6,323 bases of DNA, from NCBI GenBank assembly GCA_008501545.1, contig QQUM01000182.1, forward strand, positions 1 to 6,323, read 5' to 3'. The translations under genes were made by a program, and so were the position numbers. The notes beneath the pieces are model-generated. The model was given only the letters and a program-made list of their open reading frames with translations. It was not told the origin of the DNA and did no database searches. Shown piece by piece: positions 5,556-6,323 of this stretch; within the stretch, counting starts at the first letter, position 1, and each line of letters begins with the position of its first letter. This DNA comes from Calditrichota bacterium. GTDB taxonomy: Bacteria; Zhuqueibacterota; Zhuqueibacteria; Zhuqueibacterales; Geothermadaptataceae.

Positions 5556-6323
5556 TGAAAATACCGCACGTAATCAACTTTCATGCTCGTGCCGTCAATA
5601 GCGTCGGTCACTTCGCCGGCCCAGCCTTTATCTAAAATGGCCAGACTCAAAAAGATATTTGTTTCATTGTGACAAAGCGTATGGGTATCACCATAGTATT
5701 CTTCACCGTCAAAATAAAATTTAAATTCGGTTTCGGTCCACAATAATCCGTAGGTGTGGTATTCTTCAGAAAAGTCGGCGCCATTGGCCACATCAAAACT
5801 GGCAAATTCCACCCATTGCGTTCCGTCGTGATAGCTCAATTTGTAGTTATTGATCAATGCATTCCAGCCATCACCGGATTTCCAACCGTTGGTAAACTGA
5901 ATACAGCCTATTTCTTTTGCTTCAGATAGCGTAATTTCCAGCCATTTCTCCCCCTCTGCCTGGGCAATCCAGCTTTTACCCGATGCCGCCACCTGGCCAT
6001 CACCCACATTTTCAGGATCGGTATTTCGGCCATTGACAACATATTGTCCGCTTGCGGCAATGGTCGTTGAAGCGTCGCGGGTATAATTGACCAAGCCTGC
6101 AACATCCGTGTCGGCCGATTCAGATGTTGCATCTTCAGGATAACCCGCCGCATTGGGCGCAAAAATGCGGAATTCGCCAATATGAAAATGGGGGCGGTGC
6201 GTTGATGAAAACCTGATTTTGTTGGTTGTTACAGGTGTTGCAAGTATGTGAGTGTACCCGGGTTGCGGTTCCACGCCGCCAAAGGCAAATCGTTTTTGAC
6301 TGTTAACATCCGTGTCGCCATTC
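5546..6323 (-). CDS. Discoidin-domain protein with C-terminal half of a GH16 fold (partial)
   Basis: The frame is open to the right edge, so the N-terminus is missing; 258 residues are visible. Counting from the edge, residues 1-57 (GGVEPQPGYTHILATPVTTN, then FHIGEFRIFAPN) resemble the tail of an F5/8 type C (discoidin) domain. Residues about 77-178 are a second discoidin-like module (NYTRDASTT, DGQVAASGKSWIAQ, WLEITLSEAKEIGCIQ, YKLSYHDGTQWVEF). Residues 183-258 match the last part of a GH16 jelly roll: FSEEYHTYGLLWTETEFKFY, DGEEYY, and the terminal MKVDYVRYFQ. The N-terminal half of GH16 with the E-x-D-x-x-E catalytic motif is not visible, and the second discoidin module seems to lack its last strands, so the joint near 5780 may be an internal deletion. 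Alternatively, the catalytic half lies upstream of an inserted discoidin domain. Discoidin modules bind glycans; intact GH16 enzymes cut beta-glucans or galactans. A GTG occurs at 6274, but it is internal to homologous sequence and not a likely start. Confidence 0.75.
   Translation of the reverse strand, partial: NGDTDVNSQKRFAFGGVEPQPGYTHILATPVTTNKIRFSSTHRPHFHIGEFRIFAPNAAGYPEDATSESADTDVAGLVNYTRDASTTIAASGQYVVNGRNTDPENVGDGQVAASGKSWIAQAEGEKWLEITLSEAKEIGCIQFTNGWKSGDGWNALINNYKLSYHDGTQWVEFASFDVANGADFSEEYHTYGLLWTETEFKFYFDGEEYYGDTHTLCHNETNIFLSLAILDKGWAGEVTDAIDGTSMKVDYVRYFQAK

Overview
The window holds the end of a bacterial sugar ABC-transport cluster on the + strand. A run of - strand genes for a secreted phosphatase-like protein and carbohydrate-active enzymes converges on it. 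Lipoprotein signal peptides, discoidin-bearing glycoside hydrolases, an RbsB/RbsC-type transporter and many long intergenic palindromes suggest a polysaccharide-degrading Gram-negative of the FCB group (Bacteroidota, Calditrichota, KSB1 or a relative). This placement rests on gene content and general recognition. No rRNA or taxonomic marker is present.

Layout. Positions 2-184 are the C-terminus of an RbsC-type permease. Positions 207-290 are a long imperfect palindrome. Positions 344-1315 encode a lipoprotein sugar-binding protein, and 1333-2298 a second, complete RbsC-type permease. The convergent gap 2299-2653 holds two unrelated palindromic elements. Positions 4495-2654 (-) encode a 613-residue secreted PhoD-type metallophosphatase. 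A second copy of one palindrome (4547-4603) lies just upstream of that gene. Positions 5261-4719 (-) are a wrecked GH29 alpha-L-fucosidase: likely lost start codon, in-frame stop and a large in-frame internal deletion. Positions 5281-5545 are non-coding, with a slippage-prone heptamer array and small hairpins. Positions 6323-5546 (-) are the C-terminal part of a discoidin plus GH16-like protein. It runs off the right edge and lacks the GH16 half that would carry the active site.

The genes fit one theme: hydrolases release sugars or remove decorations from a polysaccharide (GH29 fucosidase, GH16 endo-hydrolase, secreted phosphoesterase), and an ABC importer takes up a monosaccharide. The ATPase subunit is not in the window, and the substrate cannot be read from the sequence. 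The most notable signals are two neighbouring glycoside hydrolases that both seem to have lost their catalytic cores while keeping frame, and several palindromic repeat families, one present as two close copies flanking the phosphatase gene. I see no convincing evidence of a wholly new system.
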